Part shown: one piece after another, positions 29,844 to 39,221 of the stretch
Layout: each line of letters starts with the position of its first letter
How positions within the stretch are numbered: position 1 is the first letter of the stretch
Source of the DNA: Pseudoduganella lurida
GTDB taxonomy: Bacteria; Pseudomonadota; Gammaproteobacteria; Burkholderiales; Burkholderiaceae_D
NCBI RefSeq assembly: GCF_007830455.1
Contig: NZ_VLLB01000013.1
Span: forward strand, 35,024 to 99,023
Reading direction: 5' to 3'
Length of the DNA: 64,000 bases
The notes under the pieces: model-generated
Told to the model about the DNA's origin: nothing
The model's input: only the letters and a program-made list of their open reading frames with translations
The model's database searches: none
Program-made: the position numbers and the translations under genes

Positions 29844-32129
29844 ATGAAAAAAGATGACGCATCTCAGCCGGTAGATCAGTACGCAGCGCAGCACGTCGCT
29901 GGGCGCCCGGAGATCGAGCTATGGGGCGGACTGGAAGGCACGGTCAACCGCGTACGCGATCAGTATTTCAGTCAGATGGACCAGAACGGCCACGGCAAGC
30001 GGCTCAGCGACCTGGATCGCTTCGCGGCCCTCGGCATCAAGGCAATCCGCTACCCCGTCCTGTGGGAGCTCACGGCGCCCGACGGGCTGGCCACTGCGGA
30101 CTGGTCCTGGGCGGACGAACGCCTGCCCGCGCTGCGCGACCTGGGCGTCAACCCGATCGTCGGCCTGGTGCACCACGGCAGCGGCCCGCGCGATACCAGC
30201 CTGGTGGACCCGGAATTCGGTCCGCGGCTGGCCGAATACGCCGGCGCCGTGGCGCAGCGCTTCCCCTGGGTGGAGTACTACACCCCCGTCAACGAACCCT
30301 GTACGACCGCCCGCTTTGCCGGCCTGTATGGCCTGTGGTACCCGCACGGCCGCAGCGACCTGGTGTTCCTGCAGGCGCTGATCAACCAGTGCAAGGGCGT
30401 GGTGCTGTCGATGCGCGCGATCCGGGAAGTGAACCCGAACGCGAAGCTGGTGCAGACGGACGACCTGGGCAAGACCTACAGCACGCCGGAGCTGGCCGAA
30501 TGGGCGGACTTCTACAACGAGCGGCGCTGGCTGGCCTGGGATCTGCTGTGCGGCACGATCGACGAAGAGCACGCGCTGTGGAAGTACTTCATCAAGAGCG
30601 GCATCCCCGCCGAAGACGTGCTGTGGTTCCGCGACAATCCCTGCCCGCCGGACGTGGTGGGCGTGAACTACTACATCACCAGCGAGCGCTGGCTCGATCA
30701 CCGGGGCGACCGTTACCCGGCCCAGTACGTGGGCCCGCACGGCTTCGCCGATATCGAGACGGCGCGCGCCCTGGCGACACCGACGCCCGGCATCGGCCCG
30801 CTGCTGGAGGAAACCTGGGAACGCTACAACCTGCCGATCGCCATCACCGAAGCGCACATCGATGCCAACCGCGAAGACCAGATGCGCTGGCTGCTGGAAG
30901 TGTGGAACGCGGCGCACGACGTGCGGAAGAAAGGCGCGGACATGCGCGCGGTGACCGTCTGGTCGCTGCTCGGCGCCTATGACTGGAACTGCCTGGTGAC
31001 GGAATGCCGCGGCTACTACGAGAGCGGCGCGTACGACCTGCGTTCGCCCGAGCCGCGCCCGACGGCCCTGACGCGCCTGATGCGCGAGCTGTCCTGCGGC
31101 CGCGCGCCATCGTCGCCGGTCCTGCAGGGCATCGGCTGGTGGCGCCGGCCAGGCCGCTTCCTGTGCCCGCCGGTTGCCACCAGCACTGCCGTGGCGGCCC
31201 TGCCGGCCGAACGCGCCGGCGCGCATCCGGTGCAGCCGATCCTGATCATCGGCGCCACCGGCACGCTGGGCAGCGCCTTCGCGCGCATCTGCGAGGAACG
31301 CAACCTGGCCTACCGCGTGCTGACGCGCCAGGACATGGACATGTGCGATCCGCAGTCCGTGGAAGCGGCCGTGGAGCGCTACCAGCCATGGGCCATCGTC
31401 AACGCCGGCGGCTACGTGCGCGTGCATGACGCGGAACGCGAAAGCGACCGCTGCCTGCGCGAGAACGCCCACGGCCCGGTGGTGCTGGCGAACGCCTGCG
31501 CGCGCCACGAGATCCGCCTGCTGACCTTCTCCAGCGACCTGGTGTTCGACGGCAGCAAGGGCAGCGCCTACGTGGAGAGCGATCCTGTCGCGCCGCTGAA
31601 CGTGTACGGCCAGAGCAAGGCCGAAGCGGAACGCCGCGTGCTGGCCGTGAACCCCGACGCGCTGATGATCCGCACCAGCGCGTTCTTCGGCCCGTGGGAC
31701 CGCCACAACTTCGTGACGCTGGCACTCCAGTCGCTGCAGGAAGGCCGGCCGGTCACGGCGGCGAGCGACCTGATCGTCTCGCCGACGTACGTGCCGGACC
31801 TGGTGCAGACCTGCCTGGACATGCTGATCGACGAGGAGCGCGGCATCTGGCACCTGTCGAACGGCGAAGGCGTGTCGTGGGCCGAACTGGCGCGCCGCGC
31901 CTGTGTGCTGGCGGGGCTGGACGAGAGCCTCGTCGACGCGCAGCCGGCCGTGGCGCTGGCAGGCCAGGCACCGCAGCCGCGCTACTCGGCGCTGGGCACG
32001 GAACGGGGCAACCTGATGCCGTCGCTGGACGATGCGCTGGGCCGCTACCTGCAGGCCGTGAAGGAAGTGCAGCGCGAAGGCGATACGCACGTGGGGGCCG
32101 CGCAGGCGGCGCATTACGGCAGCAGCTGA
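29844..32129 (+). CDS. Fusion of GH1-like glycosidase and RmlD-like reductase
   Basis: This is a 761-residue cytoplasmic protein with two catalytic modules. Residues about 20-420 match family 1 glycosidases. The acid/base Glu151 is in TPVNEPCTTARF and the nucleophile candidate Glu336 in AITEAHID. Residues 466-740 are an NAD(P)-binding short-chain reductase of the dTDP-4-dehydrorhamnose reductase (RmlD) type. The Rossmann motif GATGTLG starts at 470, followed by TFSSDLVFDG and the catalytic YGQSK (Tyr588, Lys592). The join is Pro/Ala-rich (about 430-465). Both sets of catalytic residues are intact. No other rml genes are present. The substrate is unknown, probably a glycoside whose sugar is then reduced or epimerised. 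A strong terminator follows. Confidence 0.88.
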   Translation: MKKDDASQPVDQYAAQHVAGRPEIELWGGLEGTVNRVRDQYFSQMDQNGHGKRLSDLDRFAALGIKAIRYPVLWELTAPDGLATADWSWADERLPALRDLGVNPIVGLVHHGSGPRDTSLVDPEFGPRLAEYAGAVAQRFPWVEYYTPVNEPCTTARFAGLYGLWYPHGRSDLVFLQALINQCKGVVLSMRAIREVNPNAKLVQTDDLGKTYSTPELAEWADFYNERRWLAWDLLCGTIDEEHALWKYFIKSGIPAEDVLWFRDNPCPPDVVGVNYYITSERWLDHRGDRYPAQYVGPHGFADIETARALATPTPGIGPLLEETWERYNLPIAITEAHIDANREDQMRWLLEVWNAAHDVRKKGADMRAVTVWSLLGAYDWNCLVTECRGYYESGAYDLRSPEPRPTALTRLMRELSCGRAPSSPVLQGIGWWRRPGRFLCPPVATSTAVAALPAERAGAHPVQPILIIGATGTLGSAFARICEERNLAYRVLTRQDMDMCDPQSVEAAVERYQPWAIVNAGGYVRVHDAERESDRCLRENAHGPVVLANACARHEIRLLTFSSDLVFDGSKGSAYVESDPVAPLNVYGQSKAEAERRVLAVNPDALMIRTSAFFGPWDRHNFVTLALQSLQEGRPVTAASDLIVSPTYVPDLVQTCLDMLIDEERGIWHLSNGEGVSWAELARRACVLAGLDESLVDAQPAVALAGQAPQPRYSALGTERGNLMPSLDDALGRYLQAVKEVQREGDTHVGAAQAAHYGSS

Positions 32130-32150
32130 CGATCGGCGCGTGAAGAAACG

Positions 32151-32182
32151 AAAGGGGAACCGCCGCCGGTTCCCCTTTTTTG
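32151..32182 (+). terminator. Rho-independent terminator
   Basis: AAAGGGGAACC and GGTTCCCCTTT form an 11-bp stem around a short GCCGCC-type loop, followed by a T-run. It lies directly after the fusion gene and before the convergent glycosyltransferase gene. The A-run on the left makes it effective in both directions. Confidence 0.85.
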
Positions 32183-32193
32183 TGCCCTCTTCG

Positions 32194-34038
32194 TTATGGC
32201 TGCGGCGACACGGGTGCCATCGGGCACAGCATGTAGGGCATCGGCTCTGCACCGATCCAGGCATTGCGCGTGATGCAGGCTTCCTGCCGCATGCGCAGGC
32301 CATACCTGGCCAGCACGGTGTCGGCGCGGGCGCGGATGTCCGCGTTTTCGGCCGCCAGGTCGCGCCGGTATTTCGGCTGCAGTTCAAGCGTGCAGGCCTT
32401 GCCAGGCGGGGTCGCCGCAGCCGGTGCTAGCTGCACGCGCAGCCTGACCTTGCGCGTGATCTTGTGCAGCCGTGCGCACGACCGAGCGTCGTCCATCAGC
32501 CCGAGCATGTCGGCCCAGCGGATACGCTGTGCCAGCCGGCTTTCCTCGTAATTTTTCGCGCCCTGCATCAGGATGTAATGCGGCCCGCTGCGCTCGCCGA
32601 GCGCAGCGCGGATACGCGCGCGCCACGCGTCGGACGCCGGGAAGCCGTCGCCAACGGAGGCAAAGCGGATCGGGCGCGGGAAGAATTCCACCATCCAGCC
32701 CGATGGCGGGTGCACCAGCGCGGTGACGATCACGGTCTGCTCCGGCCGCGCGAACGCGGGCACGTCGGCATGGAAGCTGCGGCTCGCCCACGGCGTGTGG
32801 CCCCAGGTCCCGAACGGGAACACGGTCAGCGCACACACGGTGAGCAGCCAGCCGGCCGCGCGCCGTGCACGCGCCTGGGCGAACAGTGCATGCAGCAGGA
32901 TCCACGCTACCAACGGTGCCAGCAGCTCGACCGGTACCAGGTAGCGGTGGATGCCGAACAGCTTCATCCAGGCCAGGAAGGCCACCACGAAGAACACCAC
33001 GAGGAAGCGTTCGCGCCCGGCCGGCACGCCGCTGCGCCGCATCAGCAGCCGCACCAGCAGCACCACGCACAGCACGTAGACGACCGGCCAGATCAGCTGC
33101 CGGAACACCAGTTCGGAAACGCGCTCGAACTGCGCCGTGAACACCAGCGGCCAGGCCAGCGCCTCCCAGATGCTGCGCGGCAGATGATCGTTGTCGATGA
33201 CGCCGATCTGCGCGGCCAGCGGGCTGCGGAACAGGTTGTTAAATTGCGGGAACAGGGGATTGCCGAACAGCTGCCACATCTTCAGGAACCACCAGCCCGC
33301 GGTGACGGCCATCCCGGCCAGCACGCCGACGCCGAAGCCGAACGCCAGACGCAGGCGTAGCCACCAGGCTCCGGGCACCACCAGCAGCGCGACGCACAGG
33401 CCGATGGCATGGGTGGCATTGGTCAGCTTCAGGCCTGTGCCGAGGCCCATCAGCAGGCCAGCAACAAGCGCGATCCCTACCCCGCGTGCGGCGGGCAGCG
33501 CTTCCCAGCGGTGCATCAGCAGCCATACGGCGCCCAGCACGAACAGGGACGTGAGATTGTCGCCCATCGAATTGCCCAGTTCGGACAGGAAGCCCACGCC
33601 GCAGATGCCGCACAGCGCCAGCAGCAGCGGCACGCGGCAGCGGTCCGCTGCCGGCAGGTGCGGCAGTGCGGCCCGCCCGATCGCCAGGAGCAGCACGAAG
33701 TTCAGGCCGTGCAGCGCCCCCATGATGAAGCCTGTCACCGGGCCCGGCAGCGCCTGCACCAGCAGGTAGTACAGCATGTCCAGCGTGGGGTTGAAGTAGC
33801 CCTGGAACTGCCCTGGCGCCAAGTCGAAGCCGAGCCGGCCATGCAGCGCCGCGAACGGCGCGTACAGATGGTAGTTCTTCATGTCCCACCCGTCGTCCTG
33901 CCCCAGCAGCACGGACAGCAGGCCGAACACGAAGGGGACGAGCCAGGCCGCCTTGCGCAGCGCGCCGGCCGAATTTAGGGACGCGCTGCGGCGCTCGTAC
34001 CAGGCCTCCAGCCTGGCCAGCAGCGACGCGCCCATCAT
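32194..34038 (-). CDS. Multi-spanning membrane glycosyltransferase-like protein (GT-C type)
   Basis: This is a 614-residue protein with about 10-12 transmembrane helices. The first extracytoplasmic loop contains the acidic pair QDDGWDMKNYHLYAPFA, followed by GYFNPTLDMLYYLL. A soluble C-terminal domain of about 170 residues follows. This is the layout of polyprenyl-phosphate-sugar-dependent GT-C enzymes (PMT/ArnT-like). No subfamily can be named with confidence. ATG 34038 overlaps the upstream GT2 stop as ATGA, so the two are translationally coupled. Together they look like a donor-making and donor-using pair. Confidence 0.75.
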   Translation of the reverse strand: MMGASLLARLEAWYERRSASLNSAGALRKAAWLVPFVFGLLSVLLGQDDGWDMKNYHLYAPFAALHGRLGFDLAPGQFQGYFNPTLDMLYYLLVQALPGPVTGFIMGALHGLNFVLLLAIGRAALPHLPAADRCRVPLLLALCGICGVGFLSELGNSMGDNLTSLFVLGAVWLLMHRWEALPAARGVGIALVAGLLMGLGTGLKLTNATHAIGLCVALLVVPGAWWLRLRLAFGFGVGVLAGMAVTAGWWFLKMWQLFGNPLFPQFNNLFRSPLAAQIGVIDNDHLPRSIWEALAWPLVFTAQFERVSELVFRQLIWPVVYVLCVVLLVRLLMRRSGVPAGRERFLVVFFVVAFLAWMKLFGIHRYLVPVELLAPLVAWILLHALFAQARARRAAGWLLTVCALTVFPFGTWGHTPWASRSFHADVPAFARPEQTVIVTALVHPPSGWMVEFFPRPIRFASVGDGFPASDAWRARIRAALGERSGPHYILMQGAKNYEESRLAQRIRWADMLGLMDDARSCARLHKITRKVRLRVQLAPAAATPPGKACTLELQPKYRRDLAAENADIRARADTVLARYGLRMRQEACITRNAWIGAEPMPYMLCPMAPVSPQP

Positions 34039-35006
34039 GCCGCCGCGCTGTGGCGCGGGGCCGCCGGTACCGCCGTGGCGGCCATCGGCACGGACAGGTA
34101 GGCAAACCTCTTCTGCTCGATGCGCGACTTCGTTACGGCATCGAGGATGATGCCGCAGGCAAGCAGGATCATCCCGAACAGCATCAGCGCCGTGCACAGC
34201 ACCGCCGTCGGCAGGCGCGGCACCAGGCCGGTAGCGAGCCAGGTCATCACCAGCGGCACGGCCAGCCCGAACGAGGCGAGCGCGCAGACCAGGAAGCCCA
34301 GCGAATAGAACGCCAGCGGGCGCTCCGACTTGAACAGGCGCAGGATCGTCAGCAGGATGCGTGCGCCGTCGCGGTATGTGGACAGCTTGCTGAACGAGCC
34401 TTCCGGACGCGACTTGTATTCCGTCTGCACTTCAGCCACCGGCATGCGCAGCCCCAGCGCGTGCACCGTCAGTTCCGTTTCGATCTCGAAGCCGGTGGAA
34501 TGCGCCGCGAACGACTTGACGTAGCGGCGCGAGAACACGCGGTAGCCGGACAGGATGTCGCTGAAGGTGCGGCCGAACAGCGCGGACACGCAGCCCGTCA
34601 GCAGCCGGTTGCCGAAGCGGTGGCCGAAGCGGTAGGCTGCTTCCTCCTGCGTGACGCGGCTGCCCACCAGCATGTCGATGCCCTCGGCCAGCAGCTTCTC
34701 CACCATGCGCGGCGCGGCGCTGGCGTCATAGGTATCGTCGCCATCGACCATGACATAGGCATCCGCTTCCACGTCGGCGAACATGCGGCGCACCACGCTG
34801 CCCTTGCCCTGTGCCGGCACGTGGTGGACGGTGGCGCCGGCGGCACGCGCCACCCGCGCCGTGTCGTCGGTCGAGTTGTTGTCGAAGACATGGATGCGGG
34901 CGGCAGGCAGGACGGCACGGAAGTCGCGCACGATCGCGGCAATCGTGGTGGCCTCGTTATAGCAGGGCACCAGCACGGCAATGCGCGCGTGGGAAAGGTC
35001 GGTCAT
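34035..35006 (-). CDS. GT2 glycosyltransferase (polyprenyl-phosphate sugar synthase-like)
   Basis: This is a 323-residue protein with an N-terminal GT-A domain: IAVLVPCYNEATTIAAIV, HVFDNNSTDDT and the DxD motif VDGDDTYD. The acceptor-site segment is DILSGYRVFSRRYVKSF. Two C-terminal helices (about 235-300) anchor it in the membrane. This matches dolichol/undecaprenyl-phosphate mannose/glucose synthase-like enzymes, which load a sugar onto a lipid carrier. I start at ATG 35006 (MTDLSHARIAV), though the ribosome binding site is weak. Confidence 0.88.
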   Translation of the reverse strand: MTDLSHARIAVLVPCYNEATTIAAIVRDFRAVLPAARIHVFDNNSTDDTARVARAAGATVHHVPAQGKGSVVRRMFADVEADAYVMVDGDDTYDASAAPRMVEKLLAEGIDMLVGSRVTQEEAAYRFGHRFGNRLLTGCVSALFGRTFSDILSGYRVFSRRYVKSFAAHSTGFEIETELTVHALGLRMPVAEVQTEYKSRPEGSFSKLSTYRDGARILLTILRLFKSERPLAFYSLGFLVCALASFGLAVPLVMTWLATGLVPRLPTAVLCTALMLFGMILLACGIILDAVTKSRIEQKRFAYLSVPMAATAVPAAPRHSAAA

Positions 35007-35156
35007 GACAGGCGGGCTGATGGACAAACCGCCATTATAGTTTCGTCCACTGGCCAGGCATAGCTTCATACCGCCTTCAGCGGCATGCGGCCTGCTTGGC
35101 ATGGTACTGGCACCGCAATATTGGCAGGGGGACCTGGCCGCCGGCGCCGCAGCCAA

Positions 35157-37091
35157 TCAGCTGGCGGCGCGCAAGTGCCTGGCCAGGTCGGCGATGCGGT
35201 AGGGCTTGCCGACCAGGGGGAACTCGTGCGGATCGACGGGCTCGCCCTGCAGCACCCCCTGCGGGTAGCCGGAGGCGATGATGATCTTCACCGCCGGCCA
35301 GCGCTGGCGCACCGTGCGCGCCAGGTCCACGCCCGTCATCCCGTTCGGCATCATCAGGTCCGTGAACACCACGTCCACGTCCGCGTGCCGTTCCAGCATC
35401 TGCAGGGCCGCCACGGCATCGGGCGCCGTCAGTACCTGGTAGCCCATGGTCTCGAACAGGTCGCTGGCCACGGCCATCACCAGCTGGTCGTCTTCCACGA
35501 TCAGCACGCGCTCCGGCCGCGCCGTGCTGACTTCTTCCGAGGGTGCCGCGTCGGTGGCCGGCAGGTACACGCTGATGGCCGTGCCCTGGCCCGGCACCGT
35601 GTCGATGCGCACGTCGCCGCCGGACTGCGTGATGAAGCCGTACACCTGCGACAGCCCCAGGCCCGTGCCCTTGCCCACCGGCTTGGTGGTGAAGAACGGC
35701 TCGAATGCGCGCGCCACCACGTCCGGCGGCATGCCGGTGCCGGTATCGCGCACCGTCACGCGCACGTAGTCGCCGGCCGGCAGCGTGCCCACTTCCCGTT
35801 CCGCCAGCCGCACATTGCGTGTCTCGAGGCGCAGCGACCCGCCATTCGGCATCGCGTCGCGCGCGTTGACGACGAGGTTCAGCACCGTGGCCTCGAAGCG
35901 TGCCTCGTCGACGACGATGTTGGCCAGCCGCGGCGCCAGGTCGAACTCGAACGACACCTGCGGCCCGCTGGCGCGGCGCAGCACGGGCTCGAAGCTGCCG
36001 ATCAGCGCATTGGCCTGGTGGGTGGCCGCTTCCAGCGGCTGCTGCCGCGCGAACGACAGCAGCTGCTGCGTGAGCATCGCGCCCCGCTCCACGGCGCGGC
36101 GCATGCTGTCGAGCACGCGCATTGCCGGCCCTTGCGGCTGCTGCGCGTTCAGGATGTCCACGCCGGAGGACAGCACGGCCAGCAGATTGTTGAAGTCATG
36201 CGCGATGCCGCCCGTGAGCTGGCCGATTGCTTCCATCTTCTGCGCCTGGAACAGCGCGTTGCGGGCCTGCTCGAGCGACTCGGCGGCAGCGCGCTGCTCG
36301 GTGATGTCGCGGGTGATCTTGGCGAAGCCGATCAGCTCCCCTGCCTCGTCGCGGATGGCGTCGATCACGGCATGCGCGAAGAAGCGGCTGCCGTCGCGGC
36401 GCAACCGCCAGCCCTCGCTTTCGAAGCGGCCTTCGCGGGCAGCCGTCTCCAGCGCGCGTTCCGGCACGCCGGATTCGCGGTCCTCGTCCAGGAAGAAGCG
36501 GCGGTAATGGGTGCCCACCACCTCCTCCTGCGAGAAGCCCTTGATGCGCTGCGCGCCGATATTCCAGTTGGTGATCTCGCCCAGCGGCGACAGCATGTAC
36601 AGCGCGTAGTCGGTCACGCCCTGCACCAGCAGGCGGAAATGCTGCTCGCTCTGGCGCAGCGCCTCCTGTGCGGCGCGGCGCTCGGTGATGTCGCGCGTGA
36701 TCTTGGCAAAGCCCAGCAGCGTGCCGTCCGGCTGGCGGATCGGGTCGAGCACGACGCTGGCCCAGAAGCGGGTACCATCGTTGCGCACGCGCCAGCCTTC
36801 GCCTTCGAAGCGGCCTTCGTTGCGCGCGGTGGCCAGCGCCTTTTCGGGCAGGCCGGCGGCGCGGTCCTCCTCCGTGTAGAAGCGCGAGAAGTGCGCGCCC
36901 ATGATCTCGTGCGCCTTGTAGCCCTTGAAGCGCTCGGCGCCCGTGTTCCAGCTGCTGACATGGCCGTCCGTGTCCAGCATGTAGATTGCATAGTCACTGA
37001 TGCTGGCAACGAGCAGCTCGTAACGCTGCTGGAAGTCCGGCAGGGCCGGCTTCTCCGGAGGCGGCGCGACGGGAAGTGACATTGGAGTCAT
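35157..37091 (-). CDS. PAS-PAS hybrid histidine kinase with receiver domain
   Basis: This is a 644-residue soluble kinase. Two tandem PAS-PAC units (about residues 20-145 and 150-270) are near-duplicates, each ending LLGFAKITRDITE or LIGFAKITRDITE. A HisKA domain with GGIAHDFNNLLAVL follows, then a HATPase (LNLVVNARDAMP, FFTTKPVGKGTGLGLSQVYG) and a C-terminal receiver (VLIVEDDQLV, VVFTDLMMPNGMTG, LVGKPYR). No membrane segment is visible, so the signal is probably cytoplasmic, such as redox, light or a ligand bound by the PAS units. No cognate regulator gene is adjacent. ATG 37091 is preferred; ATG 37082 is in frame. Confidence 0.92.
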   Translation of the reverse strand: MTPMSLPVAPPPEKPALPDFQQRYELLVASISDYAIYMLDTDGHVSSWNTGAERFKGYKAHEIMGAHFSRFYTEEDRAAGLPEKALATARNEGRFEGEGWRVRNDGTRFWASVVLDPIRQPDGTLLGFAKITRDITERRAAQEALRQSEQHFRLLVQGVTDYALYMLSPLGEITNWNIGAQRIKGFSQEEVVGTHYRRFFLDEDRESGVPERALETAAREGRFESEGWRLRRDGSRFFAHAVIDAIRDEAGELIGFAKITRDITEQRAAAESLEQARNALFQAQKMEAIGQLTGGIAHDFNNLLAVLSSGVDILNAQQPQGPAMRVLDSMRRAVERGAMLTQQLLSFARQQPLEAATHQANALIGSFEPVLRRASGPQVSFEFDLAPRLANIVVDEARFEATVLNLVVNARDAMPNGGSLRLETRNVRLAEREVGTLPAGDYVRVTVRDTGTGMPPDVVARAFEPFFTTKPVGKGTGLGLSQVYGFITQSGGDVRIDTVPGQGTAISVYLPATDAAPSEEVSTARPERVLIVEDDQLVMAVASDLFETMGYQVLTAPDAVAALQMLERHADVDVVFTDLMMPNGMTGVDLARTVRQRWPAVKIIIASGYPQGVLQGEPVDPHEFPLVGKPYRIADLARHLRAAS

Positions 37092-37195
37092 CGTGTTCCG
37101 CTTTGGACGAATGGACCCAGATTGTAACGCCATCCGTGCGTTGTCATCTAACACTCGCGCGTACCATCGGGTCTGTCTTGGACAGGAGTTTATTG

Positions 37196-38221
37196 ATGTG
37201 GCGATTGATCTACAGGGCCTGCGTGCTGGGCGGCCTTGCCGCCGCCCCGGTGGTGCAGGCACAGGAAGCGGCTTCCGGGCCGATGCAAAGCGTGGCGGTG
37301 ACGTCCACCCGCGACCCGGTCGACAAGTCGTACCGCCGCATGCTGCGCGGCATGGACCGCTTCGCGCGCCAGCAGCCCGCACTCGCACCGGGGGCCACCC
37401 TGCGCTTCCGGCTGCTGCCCCGCCTGGACACGACGCGCATGGACGGCATCGACCTGAAAGTGGTGGGCGACAGCGTGGCGTTGCCCGTGCCGGTGGCGCC
37501 GGACCACAGCTTCACGCTGGAACGTAACGACCAGGCGGGGCGCGAGGATGCGGCGCTGGTGGCAAACCGCCGCACCACCAGCATGACGTGGCGCGCGGAC
37601 GTGCGCAGCCCCGGCGTACCGGACGGCATGCGGCGCCTGGGCGACCTGCGGCTGGAGTGCCTCGTTGGCGTGGAGGCGGGCCTGGTATCGAACAACGCGC
37701 ATCTGTTCGCGTGGCTGGGCGACCTGCTGACGAACCCCGACAAGGTGTGCGCCGACCCGGACGGCCGCTACCTGTTCTTCACCGAGCGGCCCGTGTTCGC
37801 CATCACGCTGCACCGCCCGGGCGCGCCGGAAGGCACGCCGGCGCCGCTGCACGCGCTGTACGCGGGCGGCACCGTGAAGCCGGCCGACCTGCCCTTCTGC
37901 GACTGCCAGGTGCTGCTGGACCGGAGCTACTATGCGCCGGTCTGGGACGGCGCGTGGCCGGACGACACGCTGCTCTCCTTCGAGTACATGGACGATCCCG
38001 CGCCGCCCGATGCCCCGGCCGTTCCCGGCATCGCTGCCGGCCAGTCGCGCGAGGAAGTGCGCGTGGTGCTGGGTGCCGGCAGCGTCGTCGCCTTCCGCGA
38101 TGGCCGCGAGGCGTGGCTGTATCCGCGCGCGGACGACCGCAAGGCGGCAGGCAAGCCGGAATACCTGGTGCTGTTCGATGCGGAAGGCCGCGTCCTGAAG
38201 AGCCGCCTGCGCCCGCGCTGA
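37196..38221 (+). CDS. Exported protein of unknown function with BamE-like C-terminus
   Basis: This is a 341-residue protein with a signal peptide (IYRACVLGGLAAAPVVQA). The central part is beta-rich and contains a CDCQVLLDR segment. The last 60 residues read as a SmpA/OmlA (BamE)-like module: GQSREEVRVVLGAG, a Trp-x-Tyr block (EAWLYPRADD), then YLVLFDAEGRVLKSRLRP. AGGAG precedes ATG 37196. It is divergent from the PAS kinase. I do not recognise the main domain and assign no function. Confidence 0.7.
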   Translation: MWRLIYRACVLGGLAAAPVVQAQEAASGPMQSVAVTSTRDPVDKSYRRMLRGMDRFARQQPALAPGATLRFRLLPRLDTTRMDGIDLKVVGDSVALPVPVAPDHSFTLERNDQAGREDAALVANRRTTSMTWRADVRSPGVPDGMRRLGDLRLECLVGVEAGLVSNNAHLFAWLGDLLTNPDKVCADPDGRYLFFTERPVFAITLHRPGAPEGTPAPLHALYAGGTVKPADLPFCDCQVLLDRSYYAPVWDGAWPDDTLLSFEYMDDPAPPDAPAVPGIAAGQSREEVRVVLGAGSVVAFRDGREAWLYPRADDRKAAGKPEYLVLFDAEGRVLKSRLRPR

Positions 38222-38225
38222 CGCC

Positions 38226-38981
38226 TCAGGGCGCGCGCTGCGCACTGATCGGCAGGCGGCGCAGGTCGTCCAGCACGGGCACGATGGCCAGCAGCACGAG
38301 CAGCAGCGCCAGCGGCACCACGGCCGCATAACCCAGCCGCGCGAAGCCGATGGCGCCGGCCACTCCACCCGTGAAGAAGCCCAGCGCCAGCACCACGAGC
38401 AGCCGCAGCCGCGCGCGGTTGGCCGCCACCGGCGGCATGCCGGCGCCATTCGGGTACAGCGCGCGGCCCAGTTCGATGCCGATGTCCGTCATCACGCCCG
38501 TCATGTGGGTGGTGCGGATTTCCGCATTGGAGAGCTTGGTGATCACGGCGTTCTGCAGGCCCATCATGAAACACAGCAGCATGACGGTGACCGGCACGAT
38601 CAGCACATGCAGGGCTGCCAGCCGAGCGCCCAGCACCCCGAACGACAGCATCAGCACCGCCTCGACCAGCAACGGCAGCGCATACACGCTGTGCAGCGCG
38701 CGCCGGCGGCCGAAATTTACCAGCAGCGCGCAGCACGCCGCGCCGCCGACGAAGGCCGCCAGCGCACCCAGCCCGGCGGCGGCCAGATCGATGGCGCCCA
38801 GCGCCACGTCGTCCGCCATGCCCGCCACGATGCCCGTCATGTGGGAGGTATAGCGCTGCACGGCCACGAAGCCGCCCGCATTGGCCGCCCCGGCGACAAA
38901 GGCCAGCACGGCCCCCAGGTGCCGGTTGCCGCCGGGTTCGCGCCGGCTGCCGGTCAGGCGGCGTGCGTAGTTGATGGGCAT
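38226..38981 (-). CDS. DUF1275 (YoaK-like) membrane protein
   Basis: This is a 251-residue inner-membrane protein with six or so helices. The family pattern is LAFVAGAANAGGFVAVQRYT followed by SHMTG, then GLQNAVITKLSNAEIRTTHM and TGVMTDIGIELG, the internally repeated TSHMTG/TTHMTG motif of DUF1275. Its function is not established. ATG 38981 has GGAG upstream. It converges on the preceding gene with only 4 nt between stops. Confidence 0.9.
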   Translation of the reverse strand: MPINYARRLTGSRREPGGNRHLGAVLAFVAGAANAGGFVAVQRYTSHMTGIVAGMADDVALGAIDLAAAGLGALAAFVGGAACCALLVNFGRRRALHSVYALPLLVEAVLMLSFGVLGARLAALHVLIVPVTVMLLCFMMGLQNAVITKLSNAEIRTTHMTGVMTDIGIELGRALYPNGAGMPPVAANRARLRLLVVLALGFFTGGVAGAIGFARLGYAAVVPLALLLVLLAIVPVLDDLRRLPISAQRAP

Positions 38982-39090
38982 GGCAGCTCCAGGTCGCAAA
39001 ATCCCAAAGTACACCGGCCACCGTGGGACGGTCAACGGCCGGGCTGTGCGGCAGCTGATGCGTTATCGGTCCGCGTCCAATGCAAACGAC

Positions 39091-39120
39091 TAGGCAAACC
39101 CGCAACTTGGCTGCTATAAT
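39091..39120 (+). promoter_or_regulatory. Promoter of tRNA-Phe
   Basis: A perfect TATAAT (39115-39120) is preceded at 18-nt spacing by TAGGCA (39091-39096, four of six matches to TTGACA). It is followed by a GC-rich GCGCGCC discriminator typical of stringently controlled stable-RNA promoters. The tRNA begins 10 nt downstream of the -10 box. Confidence 0.75.
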
Positions 39121-39130
39121 TGCGCGCCTT

Positions 39131-39206
39131 GGCCTGGTAGCTCAGTTGGTAGAGCAGAGGATTGAAAATCCTTGTGTCGGTGGTTCGATTCCGCCCCGGG
39201 CCACCA
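39131..39206 (+). tRNA. tRNA-Phe (GAA)
   Basis: This is a complete 76-nt cloverleaf with encoded CCA. The acceptor is GGCCTGG pairing CCGGGCC, the D-loop is AGCTCAGTTGGTAGAGC, and the T-loop is GGTTCGATTCC. The anticodon stem-loop holds GAA at 39164-39166, so the tRNA reads UUC/UUU. Confidence 0.98.
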
Positions 39207-39221
39207 AGAACAGTGTCGAAC

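Noticed and set aside
29919..32387. An 822-codon minus-strand frame opposite the GH1-RmlD fusion gene
   Set aside because: It has no domain motifs and a biased composition, while the plus strand carries two intact catalytic domains.
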